Positions 50,731-59,878 are shown, counted from the stretch's first letter. The stretch: DNA of 64,000 nucleotides from Spirochaeta lutea (GCF_000758165.1 NZ_JNUP01000023.1:166069-230068); one strand, 5' to 3'. A program made the numbers and translations. Notes: generated by a model not told the origin, from the letters alone.

Positions 50731-51999
50731 ATGAAACAACAAGTAACTGGAACAGTAGAAAAAATTGTCGCCGGCGGATTCGGAATCATCCGGACAGACC
50801 AAGGCGTGGTGTTTGCCCAGGGGGTATTACCCGGGGAATCGGTTGAATTCAGCATCGAGTCAGGTTCTGGAGGAACCAAGTGGGCAAGGAACATCCTGAT
50901 TCAAACCCCTTCTCCCCAACGTGAAGAAGGTCCGCGGTGTGACTATTTCGGGGTTTGCGGGGGATGTGATCTTATGCACATCCAGTCCCGGCATCAGATA
51001 GGGATTAAAACAGCCATTCTCAGGGACTCACTTCTTCGCGTCGGCAAATGGCCCAAGGAAGACTTGCCGGAAATACAGACGTGGTCCGGTTCGGCGTTTC
51101 GGTACCGAACTAGAGTACAGTTCCATCTTGTAAACGGAGCCCTGGGTTTTCGGGAAAGAGGGGGCAAGACCGTATTGCCCATAAAAGCCTGCGAGGTTGC
51201 CTCCCAGGAGATACAGGATCGGTTAGAGTATCATCGGCAAACCGGAAACGGGGTAATCGAATTCTCAGAAAATAACCCTGAGTCGGAATTCTTGTTGCAG
51301 ATTGTAGATAGCCAGGCTGGTGGAGGCTGTTTGGAAGGGTTGCTTCACCAAAATCAGCCCGGTAAACGTTCTGAGGAATCAGGGGCAGCCGCTCTCCGTA
51401 CCAGGGGGATCCTGGCCCCCAGAACCGGATCGGTAGACATCCTTGGCAGGGGGCTGGATGCCGATGCTGCGGGGTTCTTCCAGAGTAACCATCAGGGACT
51501 GGAGGCCATGCTTAGGGTTATCCAAGAATTGTTGGCAGATCGGGAAGGAATCTCCTCAGCCCTCGAGTTGTATTGTGGGATTGGGGTTATCGGGACCATG
51601 CTACCCGAGAGTATTACAGATATGTTGGGGGTCGAAATAGATACCGAGACTGTGGCGATGGCAAGAGGAAATCTTGAGCCTCGTGGCAGGGTTGTACGGA
51701 AGAGTGTAAAGAACTTCTGTCTAAGCCCTGAGGGGAGAGAAGCCCTCAACCGTCGAGATCTTCTCGTTGCAGATCCCTCCCGTAGAGGGCTGGACAAGAG
51801 TCTGATGAATACCCTGGCAGAGATACAGTCCCCCCCCCCCTATGCCCTGCTGGTGTTCTGTGATCCCGTAAGTGCTGCGAGAGATATTGCAGGTATGAGG
51901 AAACTGGGGTATCGCATAGAACACCTTCAACTATTTGATTTCTACCCCCAAACAAGCCACTTTGAGACTCTCGCATTTCTCTCTCGGAGACAGGAATGA
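50731..51999 (+). CDS. RlmD/TrmA-type 23S rRNA (uracil-5)-methyltransferase
   Basis: A 422-residue enzyme: TRAM domain (about 1-62, GTVEKIVAGGFGIIRTDQGVVFAQGVLPGE), a 4Fe-4S motif (CDYFGVCGGC, about 69-79, plus a later Cys), and the methyltransferase with LELYCGIGVIG (motif I), LVADPSRRGL and the catalytic Cys region LLVFCDPVSAARDI. It methylates U in rRNA or tRNA. A run of eleven C at 51830-51840 lies between the SAM domain and the catalytic Cys; a slip there would remove the catalytic Cys. No Shine-Dalgarno is visible before the ATG, only an AT repeat. Confidence 0.88.
   Translation: MKQQVTGTVEKIVAGGFGIIRTDQGVVFAQGVLPGESVEFSIESGSGGTKWARNILIQTPSPQREEGPRCDYFGVCGGCDLMHIQSRHQIGIKTAILRDSLLRVGKWPKEDLPEIQTWSGSAFRYRTRVQFHLVNGALGFRERGGKTVLPIKACEVASQEIQDRLEYHRQTGNGVIEFSENNPESEFLLQIVDSQAGGGCLEGLLHQNQPGKRSEESGAAALRTRGILAPRTGSVDILGRGLDADAAGFFQSNHQGLEAMLRVIQELLADREGISSALELYCGIGVIGTMLPESITDMLGVEIDTETVAMARGNLEPRGRVVRKSVKNFCLSPEGREALNRRDLLVADPSRRGLDKSLMNTLAEIQSPPPYALLVFCDPVSAARDIAGMRKLGYRIEHLQLFDFYPQTSHFETLAFLSRRQE
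51830..51840 (+). repeat. Homopolymeric C tract (11 nt) in the RlmD-like gene
   Basis: Eleven C encode the end of Ser and three Pro (SPPPY). This is the longest homopolymer in the window and is prone to slippage. Confidence 0.9.
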
Positions 52000-53246
52000 C
52001 GCAAATCCGGCAGGTAGTCCTGACTTTCTTTTATTCATTCAGCTCAGTCGCTGGGATGACGCATATCCGGTTGGTAGTAGGGATTTGTGCCCTCCTCGGA
52101 ACGGGACTATTCACTCCCGGGACTGCCCAGGACTGGAGGGTCATGAGTGATGAGGTGTTTACCGGCCAGGTGGTGGGGCAGCCCATCCTGGTCGGGGATT
52201 CCCTCTACGTACTCACCGGAGACAGACAGCTCCACCGGTTCTTTCAGACACCCGGGGAGTGGAACCTCGATGAACCGATAGCCTTGCCCCGGCGAGGTGC
52301 GGGTCTGATGAAATTAAATTCCCAACTGGCATTGTTGGAGCTTAGTGACAGAACCTGGTATCTGGTAGGTAACAGAGGTGTTATTTCCCAGCGGCGTTCT
52401 GGAGAGCCAGGGACGAATTGGAGAGAATTTCATCAGGACTTGGATGAGGATCCTGCAAATCCCGTGGATGGCGAGACCCTTGAGGAAGTCCTTGGGTCAG
52501 CGGAACTGCCATTGGATGTCCGGGGTAATATAATCGGTTATCAGATTAATAAGCAAATTCTGGCTGTCATCCACCGGGGCTGGAGAATAATTCTGCTGCA
52601 GAATGGGCCCAGGGGTATGGTCCCCGGAAAAATCCCCGGAACTTCTCAAGGGATGGGGGCCTCGGTTGATCGGCGTTCCACGGGATGGCGTTATCTTGAA
52701 TCCTTAATACAAGAGGATCCCTCGGGTGAAGCCGTACTGAGGACGATCGTTACGCGTGGCCAGGAGGCGGATGCCGGCAGGATAGACATGCAGCGCTTTG
52801 TTGATCTCGCATTGCCAGTGTTCTGGTACGGGATAGTATCAGGAAGTCCCGGGCTGGATTCCTCAGCACGGCTGGAAGTGCTTGGGGAACTGCTCAGGAG
52901 GGCTGACTGGAGGACAGTGGAAGGGCTGGTGAATATGGTGGCCTATGAATATGATTTCATCGTGTTTATACGGTTGTTGGAGGAGCTTTCCAGGGATTGG
53001 TGGCCCCTGATTGCACTTTATCAGGAGTCTTTCACGGAAAGACTCCATAGTTTTGTGGCTCAAGGCATCCGGAATGAGAATTTAAGCCTGGATTCCGAGA
53101 TCCGCAGTATTGTAGGGGTGTACGGTATTATGAGAAGTAAACTCGCTGCCCAGGTCCTGAACCGTCTCTTTCCCCGGGAGTTCTGGGAACTGAGTATCAT
53201 GGTCGCCCGACTGAATAGTACACGTAGGATGGTAATGGAACGGTGA
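51996..53246 (+). CDS. Secreted protein of unknown function
   Basis: A 416-residue exported protein translated from an ATGA overlap with the preceding gene. The N-terminus contains two related copies of the start region, MTQIRQVVL and 20 residues later MTHIRLVVG, the second running into a signal peptide (VVGICALLGTGLFTPGTAQD). The first half has beta-propeller-like stretches (GQPILVGDSLYVLTGDRQLHRFF); the second half (about 230-416) is helical. It directly precedes the p83/100 gene with the same orientation and similar envelope location, so the products may work together. No family recognised. Confidence 0.7.
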   Translation: MTQIRQVVLTFFYSFSSVAGMTHIRLVVGICALLGTGLFTPGTAQDWRVMSDEVFTGQVVGQPILVGDSLYVLTGDRQLHRFFQTPGEWNLDEPIALPRRGAGLMKLNSQLALLELSDRTWYLVGNRGVISQRRSGEPGTNWREFHQDLDEDPANPVDGETLEEVLGSAELPLDVRGNIIGYQINKQILAVIHRGWRIILLQNGPRGMVPGKIPGTSQGMGASVDRRSTGWRYLESLIQEDPSGEAVLRTIVTRGQEADAGRIDMQRFVDLALPVFWYGIVSGSPGLDSSARLEVLGELLRRADWRTVEGLVNMVAYEYDFIVFIRLLEELSRDWWPLIALYQESFTERLHSFVAQGIRNENLSLDSEIRSIVGVYGIMRSKLAAQVLNRLFPREFWELSIMVARLNSTRRMVMER

Positions 53247-53248
53247 AA

Positions 53249-53275
53249 CTAGGTGTATAATTTTTTCCACCTAGA
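53249..53275 (+). terminator. Weak hairpin between the secreted protein and p83/100 genes
   Basis: CTAGGTG and CACCTAG pair around TATAATTTTTTC. The T run is inside the loop, so this is a possible partial terminator or stabiliser. Confidence 0.35.
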
Positions 53276-53311
53276 GTATAGTAGAGAGTATACACGATCA
53301 GGAGTGGCAGT

Positions 53312-54961
53312 ATGAAGAAGTTGTGGTTACTACTTGGATTCCTCGGTGTCTTGGGTGCTCCGGTTATTTCTTTAGAAGTTGATGAGGAAGAATTAACTTC
53401 CAGTCTGGATCGTACAATACAATTTGAAAACTACGCGGGCCCGGTAGAAAAGTTTGAGACGGCTCAGGAGATTCGTTCCATCGGAACTGCCTTCGTGAAC
53501 CAGTTGGGTCGTACCGAGGATGGACGCTTGGCCGCAGGGAATGCCGGCTATTTCGGAAAGTACCGGCTATTCCACATTCCCCCTGTTCCAGGGCAACCGG
53601 GTCGGGGTGCGGATATCCTGGAACTCCTTCCCAACGCCCAGGTCGATCATATTGATAACCTGCGTCGGATACTATCTGCATATCTCGAGTCAGCCTACGG
53701 ATACTCCCCTGAGGATGCCCAAACCCTGGGAGTATTTGTAACCCTGTATAACGCCATACACCGGGGAGCCTATCCCCGGTTTCAGGAGCGGTACAATGGG
53801 GAGGTCATGGGGATTCTAAGGCCCGAACATCTTGGAATTGCCCTTTCCTACCGTGAATGGCCGGGAGCTACCCAGCTTGTCATCCCCTTGGCCGTAGATA
53901 GTCCGCCCGGGCAGCTATCTACCGTTCCTGCGGATGAACTAGCCTCACCCGAGGTCGTGGAGACCCTCAGAGATCAGCCCGATCGTGGGATTGAGGAGCG
54001 TCAGCAGGTAGTTGATCTCATTGACCGATCGGTGGAACAGGAAACCGATCAGATTCAAGAGCAACGCAGAATCCTGGAATCAACTCAGCAGGAACCAGCC
54101 CAACCTGCAGAAGAAACCCCGGGCTCCGAACCCTCGGCAGCCTCGGAGGATGCAAGATCGCCAGCTCAAACACCGGGTGATGCAGCTCAGCCGCGGGAAA
54201 CACCGGAAGCCCAATCCCCGTCAAGTCCGGAACAACAGCCCCAGACCGATTCTCCCGCAGACAGCCCCGCGGCCCCTGAAGTAACGCCTTCCGAGCAGCC
54301 CTCCGAGGAGAGCCCCGAGCCTGAAACCCAAACACCGGTTACCCAGGAACAACTTGATCAGCGCGAGGAGGAGCTTCGGCAAGCCCAGGAGCGGAGCGAT
54401 GAGATCCGGCAGGAGACCGCCCAGGATATCGCGGATTTGGAACAACCCGCCAGACAGGTTCCTCCGGTGCCGGTGGTTTTCAGCGACACCAGGATGGTAG
54501 ACGGGAGCCTGCGTTCACGGTACAGCATCCTGGATGCCAATACGGGAGAGACGATGCACCGGGGGTTGGATACCGAATTTCTTGGCCGCCGGTTAGTGAG
54601 CACCCCAGCTGGATATCTTGGCCTCAGTCTCTCCGGGGATTTCGCCAGGCTGCTTCTTGTAAATCTGGAAGAGGGGCAGGTTGTCCAAGAGTCGGAGAAC
54701 ATCATCTACACCTACAGCGACTTGGCATACCATCAAGAAGGTGCGGTCCTCTATGCGGTGGTGTATCGGGACGGCGACTGGTATGTGGGTGGTTTTGACG
54801 AAGCTCTGAGCCTACAGATGATCTCAGTGGTAACGGTGCGTCCGGAAACAAGCCTTATTATAAAGGATTCGGTACTCCTGGTATCCCGGAAGGACGGCCG
54901 TATTTCACGGCTTTTATTGGATGATTTGCGAGTAAATAGTCCTTCTGGGGAGGGTCGGTGA
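53312..54961 (+). CDS. p83/100 antigen family protein
   Basis: A 549-residue exported protein with a signal peptide (MKKLWLLLGFLGVLGAPVIS). Residues about 20-215 match the N-terminal domain of Borrelia p83/100 (EVDEEELTSSLDRTIQFENYAGPVEKFETAQEIRSIG, LRRILSAYLESAYGYSPEDAQTLGVFVTLYNAIHRGAYP, YREWPGATQLVIPL). The Borrelia coiled-coil middle is replaced by a Pro/Ser/Glu/Gln-rich segment (about 245-385). The C-terminal part (about 385-540) has the conserved DANTGETMHRGLDTEFLGRR pattern and beta-rich repeats. In Borrelia this is a periplasmic or membrane-associated immunogen of unknown function. AGGAG precedes the ATG; pyrBI follows immediately. Confidence 0.88.
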   Translation: MKKLWLLLGFLGVLGAPVISLEVDEEELTSSLDRTIQFENYAGPVEKFETAQEIRSIGTAFVNQLGRTEDGRLAAGNAGYFGKYRLFHIPPVPGQPGRGADILELLPNAQVDHIDNLRRILSAYLESAYGYSPEDAQTLGVFVTLYNAIHRGAYPRFQERYNGEVMGILRPEHLGIALSYREWPGATQLVIPLAVDSPPGQLSTVPADELASPEVVETLRDQPDRGIEERQQVVDLIDRSVEQETDQIQEQRRILESTQQEPAQPAEETPGSEPSAASEDARSPAQTPGDAAQPRETPEAQSPSSPEQQPQTDSPADSPAAPEVTPSEQPSEESPEPETQTPVTQEQLDQREEELRQAQERSDEIRQETAQDIADLEQPARQVPPVPVVFSDTRMVDGSLRSRYSILDANTGETMHRGLDTEFLGRRLVSTPAGYLGLSLSGDFARLLLVNLEEGQVVQESENIIYTYSDLAYHQEGAVLYAVVYRDGDWYVGGFDEALSLQMISVVTVRPETSLIIKDSVLLVSRKDGRISRLLLDDLRVNSPSGEGR

Positions 54962-54962
54962 G

Positions 54963-56552
54963 GTGAACAAATTCCACGGGCGGACGATCCAGTTAGTGCG
55001 GGACCTCAGCACGGATGAGCAAATCTACCTATACGAACAAACCAGGCGCTTGAAGGATGAACTGTCCCAGGGAGGCAGGGGAGAGGATTTCCGTATAAAG
55101 GATCCCGATCTAGCTGCGTATCTTTTCTTCATGGAGGATTCCACCCGAACCAAGGAGAGTTTCCGGAACGCAGCAAAATTCCATGGCATAACGGTAAATG
55201 ACTTTGACGCAAAAAGCTCATCCTTCCAAAAGAAGGAAAGCATCACCGATACCGTTAAAATGCTCCTGGGATATAACCCCGCGAGCCTCTTCATTATTCG
55301 CAGCAGGATAGAGGGGGTATGCCGGTGGTTGGAAACTGCTATGGGCCAGTATGCTGAGACCATGGGGTTTCCAAAACCATCTTTTATCAATGCTGGGGAT
55401 GGCCGGCATGAACACCCCACCCAGGAATTTCTTGATGAGTTTAGTTTTCTGGAACATCTGTCCTGGGACCGCTCACAGATCCATATTGCCCTGGTAGGAG
55501 ATCTCTTCCATGGACGCACTATTCACTCCAAGGTTGACGGGTTGGGAATCTTTTCCGAGGTTCGGGTTGATTTGATCGCCCCCCCGGACATTATGATGCC
55601 CGGGTACTATATCAACGCCATGAAGGAGCGAGGATTCGAGGTGAGGATCTTTGAATCCATACAGGAGTATCTTGATCAGCATCAGGTCGCGTCGATCTGG
55701 TATTTTACCAGGCTCCAATTAGAGCGTATGGGGGAACGGTTGCAAAACAGGGCAGGAGAATTGCGAAAGGCCGTTACATTCCAACATGATTGGATGAACC
55801 GCCTGCCCCCCGGAACCCGCTTCTTCCATCCCCTTCCCCGACATAGCGAGACACCGACCATCCCGAGTTTTTTGGATACCACACCCCTCAACGGTTGGGA
55901 TGCTCAGAGCAGGAATGGCTACCTCACCCGGATAATCGAGATTGGGCTCCTAGGCGGGACGCTTGGCGCAGATTTCTCCGGCACCAGCATTGTACCCCAG
56001 AGTTTCGACGGCAGTTTCATTTTTGAGGCTCCGGTGGTACACAGGAAGAAGCGGGAGTATAAGATCGGTATCAGGCCGGTAGAGAACGGCATGGTTATCG
56101 ATCATATTGGCAAGGGCAAGAGTCCTCAAGTGATATGGGAACATATTAGTACGATTCGAAGGTTATTGAATCTCAATGTGGTTAGTAGCCACGGGGTATA
56201 CCGATCCGAGGGAGAAGGGGTATTTAAGGGTATCATTTCTCTTCCCGGTCAGCGGGATTTTGAACAGCAGGCCATGGAGACCTTGGGGGCGGCGGCTCCG
56301 GGATGTACCCTCAACCGAATTCAGGTTGCTCAGGTTGTGCAAAAGCTTCGCATCGGCTTGCCGCCCAGGGTGCAAGGACTAACCGGAACCCGGTGTAAAA
56401 ACGAGGACTGTGTTTCTTCTCCTGAACTACATGAGCCGATCTTACCCGATTTCTACCGATCCGGTGAGAATCTACTCATCTGCCGATTCTGTGAAACACC
56501 CCACTCCTTCAACGAGATCTGGGGTAGTAGTTGGGCTGGTGAGCAGTTCTGA
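54963..56552 (+). CDS. pyrBI: Fused aspartate carbamoyltransferase catalytic and regulatory chains
   Basis: A 529-residue single polypeptide. Residues 1-345 are the ATCase catalytic chain: EDSTRTKESFRNAAKFHG and SSFQKKES (carbamoyl-phosphate site), HEHPTQEFLDEFSF and HPLPRHSETP. Residues about 370-529 are a PyrI regulatory chain: YKIGIRPVENGMVIDHIGKGKSP (nucleotide-binding region) and a zinc domain TRCKNEDCVSS...LICRFCETPHSF with four Cys. Fused ATCases are known in Thermotoga and Treponema. CTP feedback control is expected. GTG start after GGAGGG. It is the only pyrimidine gene here. Confidence 0.93.
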   Translation: MNKFHGRTIQLVRDLSTDEQIYLYEQTRRLKDELSQGGRGEDFRIKDPDLAAYLFFMEDSTRTKESFRNAAKFHGITVNDFDAKSSSFQKKESITDTVKMLLGYNPASLFIIRSRIEGVCRWLETAMGQYAETMGFPKPSFINAGDGRHEHPTQEFLDEFSFLEHLSWDRSQIHIALVGDLFHGRTIHSKVDGLGIFSEVRVDLIAPPDIMMPGYYINAMKERGFEVRIFESIQEYLDQHQVASIWYFTRLQLERMGERLQNRAGELRKAVTFQHDWMNRLPPGTRFFHPLPRHSETPTIPSFLDTTPLNGWDAQSRNGYLTRIIEIGLLGGTLGADFSGTSIVPQSFDGSFIFEAPVVHRKKREYKIGIRPVENGMVIDHIGKGKSPQVIWEHISTIRRLLNLNVVSSHGVYRSEGEGVFKGIISLPGQRDFEQQAMETLGAAAPGCTLNRIQVAQVVQKLRIGLPPRVQGLTGTRCKNEDCVSSPELHEPILPDFYRSGENLLICRFCETPHSFNEIWGSSWAGEQF

Positions 56553-56754
56553 GACGGGTAAGGGGATACCAAACCCGTCCTAACGGGTTCATGCAGTACT
56601 GCATTTCGGGGGTATCAAGGACAATCTCCCAGCCGGGGTGAAGCAAAGTCACCATCCAAAATGTCACCATCCAAGCCGGCACCCCCCCCCGAGAATGCTT
56701 CAGGACTGCACCGCTATCCGTACGCAATACATGGGTGGGCGTTGGAACCTACCC
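56553..56754. other. Gap between convergent pyrBI and ParB-like genes
   Basis: Holds a small hairpin (ACCCG/CGGGT near 56571-56588), a 14-bp palindrome ATGCAGTACTGCAT (about 56590-56604), a 12-bp direct repeat GTCACCATCCAA and a run of nine C (56682-56690). No gene. Confidence 0.6.
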
Positions 56755-57150
56755 TCAACGGGGATGTTTCTTAAACAGACGGGAAAACAGGTTTTTTACC
56801 CACAGGAGAATCCGGGTGACCAAGGAAGGCCGCTTAAGCTTATCCAGAAGAACATATGCATCGGCGAGTTCCTCGGGGGCAAGACTTTTTCTGTGGAGAT
56901 TCTCTTCGATCTCCATTTCAAGGTTAGTGGCAGAATCGAGGTTGGTAATTACTCGAACCTGAATGGTTTCCCATCCTAGACGGCGGACAGATTCCAGCCG
57001 CCGGTGGCCAGCGATAAGCTCTTTTTTACTATTCACCACGATGGGATTCATCAATCCGTGTTTGCTGATGCTTTCCATTAGTCCGGAGAGGTCGCCGAGG
57101 TTCTTTCTTATTCGATCACGAATTATTATCTCTGAGACTTGTAGCTGCAT
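56755..57150 (-). CDS. Short ParB-like nuclease-domain protein with C-terminal amphipathic helix
   Basis: A 131-residue protein made of only the ParB/Spo0J N-terminal (CTP-binding type) domain: VSEIIIRDRIRKNLGDLSGLMESI, NPIVVNSKKELIAGHRRLESVRRLGWETIQV, EMEIEENLHRKSLAPEELADAY. The helix-turn-helix and dimer domains of true ParB are missing. The last 25 residues (LVTRILLWVKNLFSRLFKKHPR) form a basic amphipathic helix that could bind membrane. It follows the PBP1A gene by 18 nt, with GGGAGG 9 nt before its ATG, so it may act at the envelope, not in chromosome partition. Confidence 0.75.
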   Translation of the reverse strand: MQLQVSEIIIRDRIRKNLGDLSGLMESISKHGLMNPIVVNSKKELIAGHRRLESVRRLGWETIQVRVITNLDSATNLEMEIEENLHRKSLAPEELADAYVLLDKLKRPSLVTRILLWVKNLFSRLFKKHPR

Positions 57151-57168
57151 AGTAATTTACCTCCCGCA

Positions 57169-59841
57169 TTAATCCAGGTATGGATTACCTAGAATACTCC
57201 CACTGGTATCATCATTCAATAATGGATTTCCGTCAAACATAGTGGGATCATCGGAGCTGCCAGGGGTTGATTGGGAAGATTCGGTATTCCCGGCTGAATC
57301 ATCCCCGGAGGTTACCGTACCGGTGGTGATGTCATCAAGGAGTCTGTCCAATTCCGGATCAAGGGTCAGTGAAACATCGACCGTACCGATAAGGGTAGAT
57401 CCTGAGGTACTGGTATATGTAACCAGGGGACTGGTTCCTGCGGATCCGCCAATCAATTTACTCTGCAGCTGGGTGACTACGGCCTCCTGCTGTTCGGCCT
57501 GGTATTCCTGAGAGAAATCAAATGCGGTTGGTTGGGTACCGGTACGGAAAACCTCCGTGTAGGTGGAACCCGTGTAGCCCGCCGGGGGAATAAGCCCGTT
57601 GGCGGAGGTAACCTCCATTTCAGTAATGCCGGATCCCGGCTTTACAAAATCGCGCCACGGAAGGCCCTCATGAATGGCCTTCATGTATCGCGCCCAGATA
57701 GGGCCGGAGGTGATGGCGCCGGTTTGATTAACACCTAAACTCTGGTTTCCACTATCAAATCCAATCCAAATGGCGGTAGTATAGTAGGGGGTAAATCCCA
57801 GGGTCCAAGCATTAGTCCAGTTCTGGGTTGTTCCGGTTTTTCCTGCGGTCGGTAGATCAAAGTCGCCAACCAAAGTACGAGGATAGCGCAGGGTACCGTA
57901 TTCGACGGTATCCTGGAGGATGTCAGTCATTATATAGGCGGTCTGCGGACTGATGATCTGGGCAGCCTGTCCCTTTCTTGACTGAGCGAGTCTGATCTCT
58001 TTTTCCGGCTCCGCAATGACCCTTCCAAATCTATCCTCAACGTACTGAATGGCTATTGGAACTACCTCCCGCCCTTGATTCGGGAAAACGGCGAAGGCCT
58101 TTGCCATTTCAATTGGTGAGGTTGAAATGATTCCTAGACCGAGGGGATAGGAACGGGCGAAATTTCTTTGGATGAGCTCCCGTTCGGGTATTCCCAACAT
58201 TCTGGAGGAATAGTCGATTGCGGCATCGAACCCCAAACGGCTTAGGATTCTGATTGAGGGTACGTTCATCGAACGGGCCAGGGCTGTACGGGCCAGCACT
58301 GGTCCTACCCATTCACCACGGTAGTTTTCCGGTCTGTAGGGGGTGCCGTCATCGTTCCAGAATACTACCGGTGAATCGTAGATCATGGTAGCGGGTGTTA
58401 TTGCCTCTGTCTCAATGGCTGCGGCATAGTACAGCGGTTTGAACGAGGATCCTGGTTGCTTTCGCGCCCGTGTGGCCCGGTTGAAGCTGTTAGTCTCGGG
58501 ATCAAAGGGGGAACCTCCTACCATTGCCACAATATGACCGGTATCGTTCTGCAGGGTGATGAGTGCTCCCTCAACGGTGGTAGTATCGGATTTCCCTTGG
58601 CTATCCAACAAAGCGGTCAACGAGCTGCGCCTTAGGGGATCCTGGGCTGTGGGTTGGAATTGATACAGAAGGGCGTTGAGACCGGGATTTAGCATCTGCA
58701 GAAAATACTGTTTAGCTAGCTGAAGCTGTTTCTGTCCTGCAACACGTAACTGGGGAATATTAAATGCTAGGGAGAGTGCATCCACCGTCGGGGCGAAAAT
58801 CTCCGCGGCGTAACTGCTGCGCTGGGCGACATTATTCTCATAGATTGCATTTGCACTGGAAAGTCCGGAGTAGAGCCGAGATTCGGCCTCTCTCTGAAAA
58901 TCGAGATCCAGGGTGGTATACACCGTAAAGCCGTCACGGTAGATGTCATAGCTGCCCAGAAGAATCTCATTTTGTAGGGTTTGAAAAACATAATCGCTGA
59001 AGTAGGGAGCCTGATCATCCCGTTGAAGGTACGCACTCGGTCGGTTGCTCCTACTGTAATCATAGTTGGCCCAGTACTCCTCAAAGGATTGATCAACTTC
59101 CTCCTGGGTTGCAAATCCGTTGGTTACCATTTCATTGAGAACAGTTCTCTGCAGCCCTTGGGCAGTGTTAGGATTGAGGATTGGAGAATAACGCCCTCCG
59201 GGGCTTGCAAGTTGAATGACCAAAATCGCTGATTCTGCCAGGGTCAGGTCCCGAGCGGAGTGACCGAAGTAGAGTTTACTCGCAGCCTCAACGCCGTAGG
59301 TCCCGTGCCCGAAATACGAATAATTCAGGTATTCCTGGAGTATTTCATTTTTGGTCCACTTCCGCTCCAATTGAAAGGCGTACCAGAGCTCAATGAGTTT
59401 TCTTCTGAGGGAGAAATCACTTCGATCCGCAAAAATCAACCCAGCCAACTGCTGAGTAATGGTCGAACCGCCTCCCTGGTAGTTGTTTGTGAGTATTCCG
59501 ATTGCCGCACGACCGATGCCGGTTATGCTGAAACCGTTGTGGGAGAAAAATTCCTTGTCTTCCCGACTGAGAATGGCGTAGATCAAGGCCTTGGGCAGCT
59601 CCTCAATAGAAATAAGCTCCCGCTTTTCATCGGAGAAAAACTGGGTGATTAATCGTCCATTTCTGTCCAACAACCGTGTCGGTAGGGCGGCTTGGGTCTG
59701 ATTAATGGATTCAATCGAACCGAGATTCCGCATCTCTGAAATGCTGATGCCCAGGAGGATTCCTATAGTTACTGTAAAAAAAATCACTAGAGCGGCGACA
59801 ATTCGTAACCCTAGAATCATGCGGTTTGTCCAAGTACCCAT
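57169..59841 (-). CDS. Class A penicillin-binding protein (PBP1A type)
   Basis: An 890-residue bifunctional peptidoglycan synthase. One N-terminal TM helix (about 9-32), a GT51 glycosyltransferase domain (SREDKEFFSHNGFS with catalytic Glu, GGSTITQQLA, LERKWTKNEILQEYLN) and a transpeptidase domain with SSFKPLYY (SxxK), SMN (SxN) and KTGTT. The C-terminal 110 residues are Ser/Thr/Gly/Asp-rich and disordered. The ATG at 59841 lacks a ribosome site; a consensus promoter ends 8 nt before it, so the mRNA is probably leaderless. A TTG at 59850 overlaps the -10 box and is excluded. Confidence 0.93.
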   Translation of the reverse strand: MGTWTNRMILGLRIVAALVIFFTVTIGILLGISISEMRNLGSIESINQTQAALPTRLLDRNGRLITQFFSDEKRELISIEELPKALIYAILSREDKEFFSHNGFSITGIGRAAIGILTNNYQGGGSTITQQLAGLIFADRSDFSLRRKLIELWYAFQLERKWTKNEILQEYLNYSYFGHGTYGVEAASKLYFGHSARDLTLAESAILVIQLASPGGRYSPILNPNTAQGLQRTVLNEMVTNGFATQEEVDQSFEEYWANYDYSRSNRPSAYLQRDDQAPYFSDYVFQTLQNEILLGSYDIYRDGFTVYTTLDLDFQREAESRLYSGLSSANAIYENNVAQRSSYAAEIFAPTVDALSLAFNIPQLRVAGQKQLQLAKQYFLQMLNPGLNALLYQFQPTAQDPLRRSSLTALLDSQGKSDTTTVEGALITLQNDTGHIVAMVGGSPFDPETNSFNRATRARKQPGSSFKPLYYAAAIETEAITPATMIYDSPVVFWNDDGTPYRPENYRGEWVGPVLARTALARSMNVPSIRILSRLGFDAAIDYSSRMLGIPERELIQRNFARSYPLGLGIISTSPIEMAKAFAVFPNQGREVVPIAIQYVEDRFGRVIAEPEKEIRLAQSRKGQAAQIISPQTAYIMTDILQDTVEYGTLRYPRTLVGDFDLPTAGKTGTTQNWTNAWTLGFTPYYTTAIWIGFDSGNQSLGVNQTGAITSGPIWARYMKAIHEGLPWRDFVKPGSGITEMEVTSANGLIPPAGYTGSTYTEVFRTGTQPTAFDFSQEYQAEQQEAVVTQLQSKLIGGSAGTSPLVTYTSTSGSTLIGTVDVSLTLDPELDRLLDDITTGTVTSGDDSAGNTESSQSTPGSSDDPTMFDGNPLLNDDTSGSILGNPYLD

Positions 59842-59849
59842 AACTGCCA

Positions 59850-59878
59850 AGATTAGGCAATGCCCATGCCTTTGTCAA
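59850..59878 (-). promoter_or_regulatory. Promoter of the PBP1A gene (leaderless)
   Basis: TTGACA (59878-59873), exactly 17-nt spacer, TAATCT (59855-59850), then 8 nt to the ATG at 59841. Confidence 0.75.
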
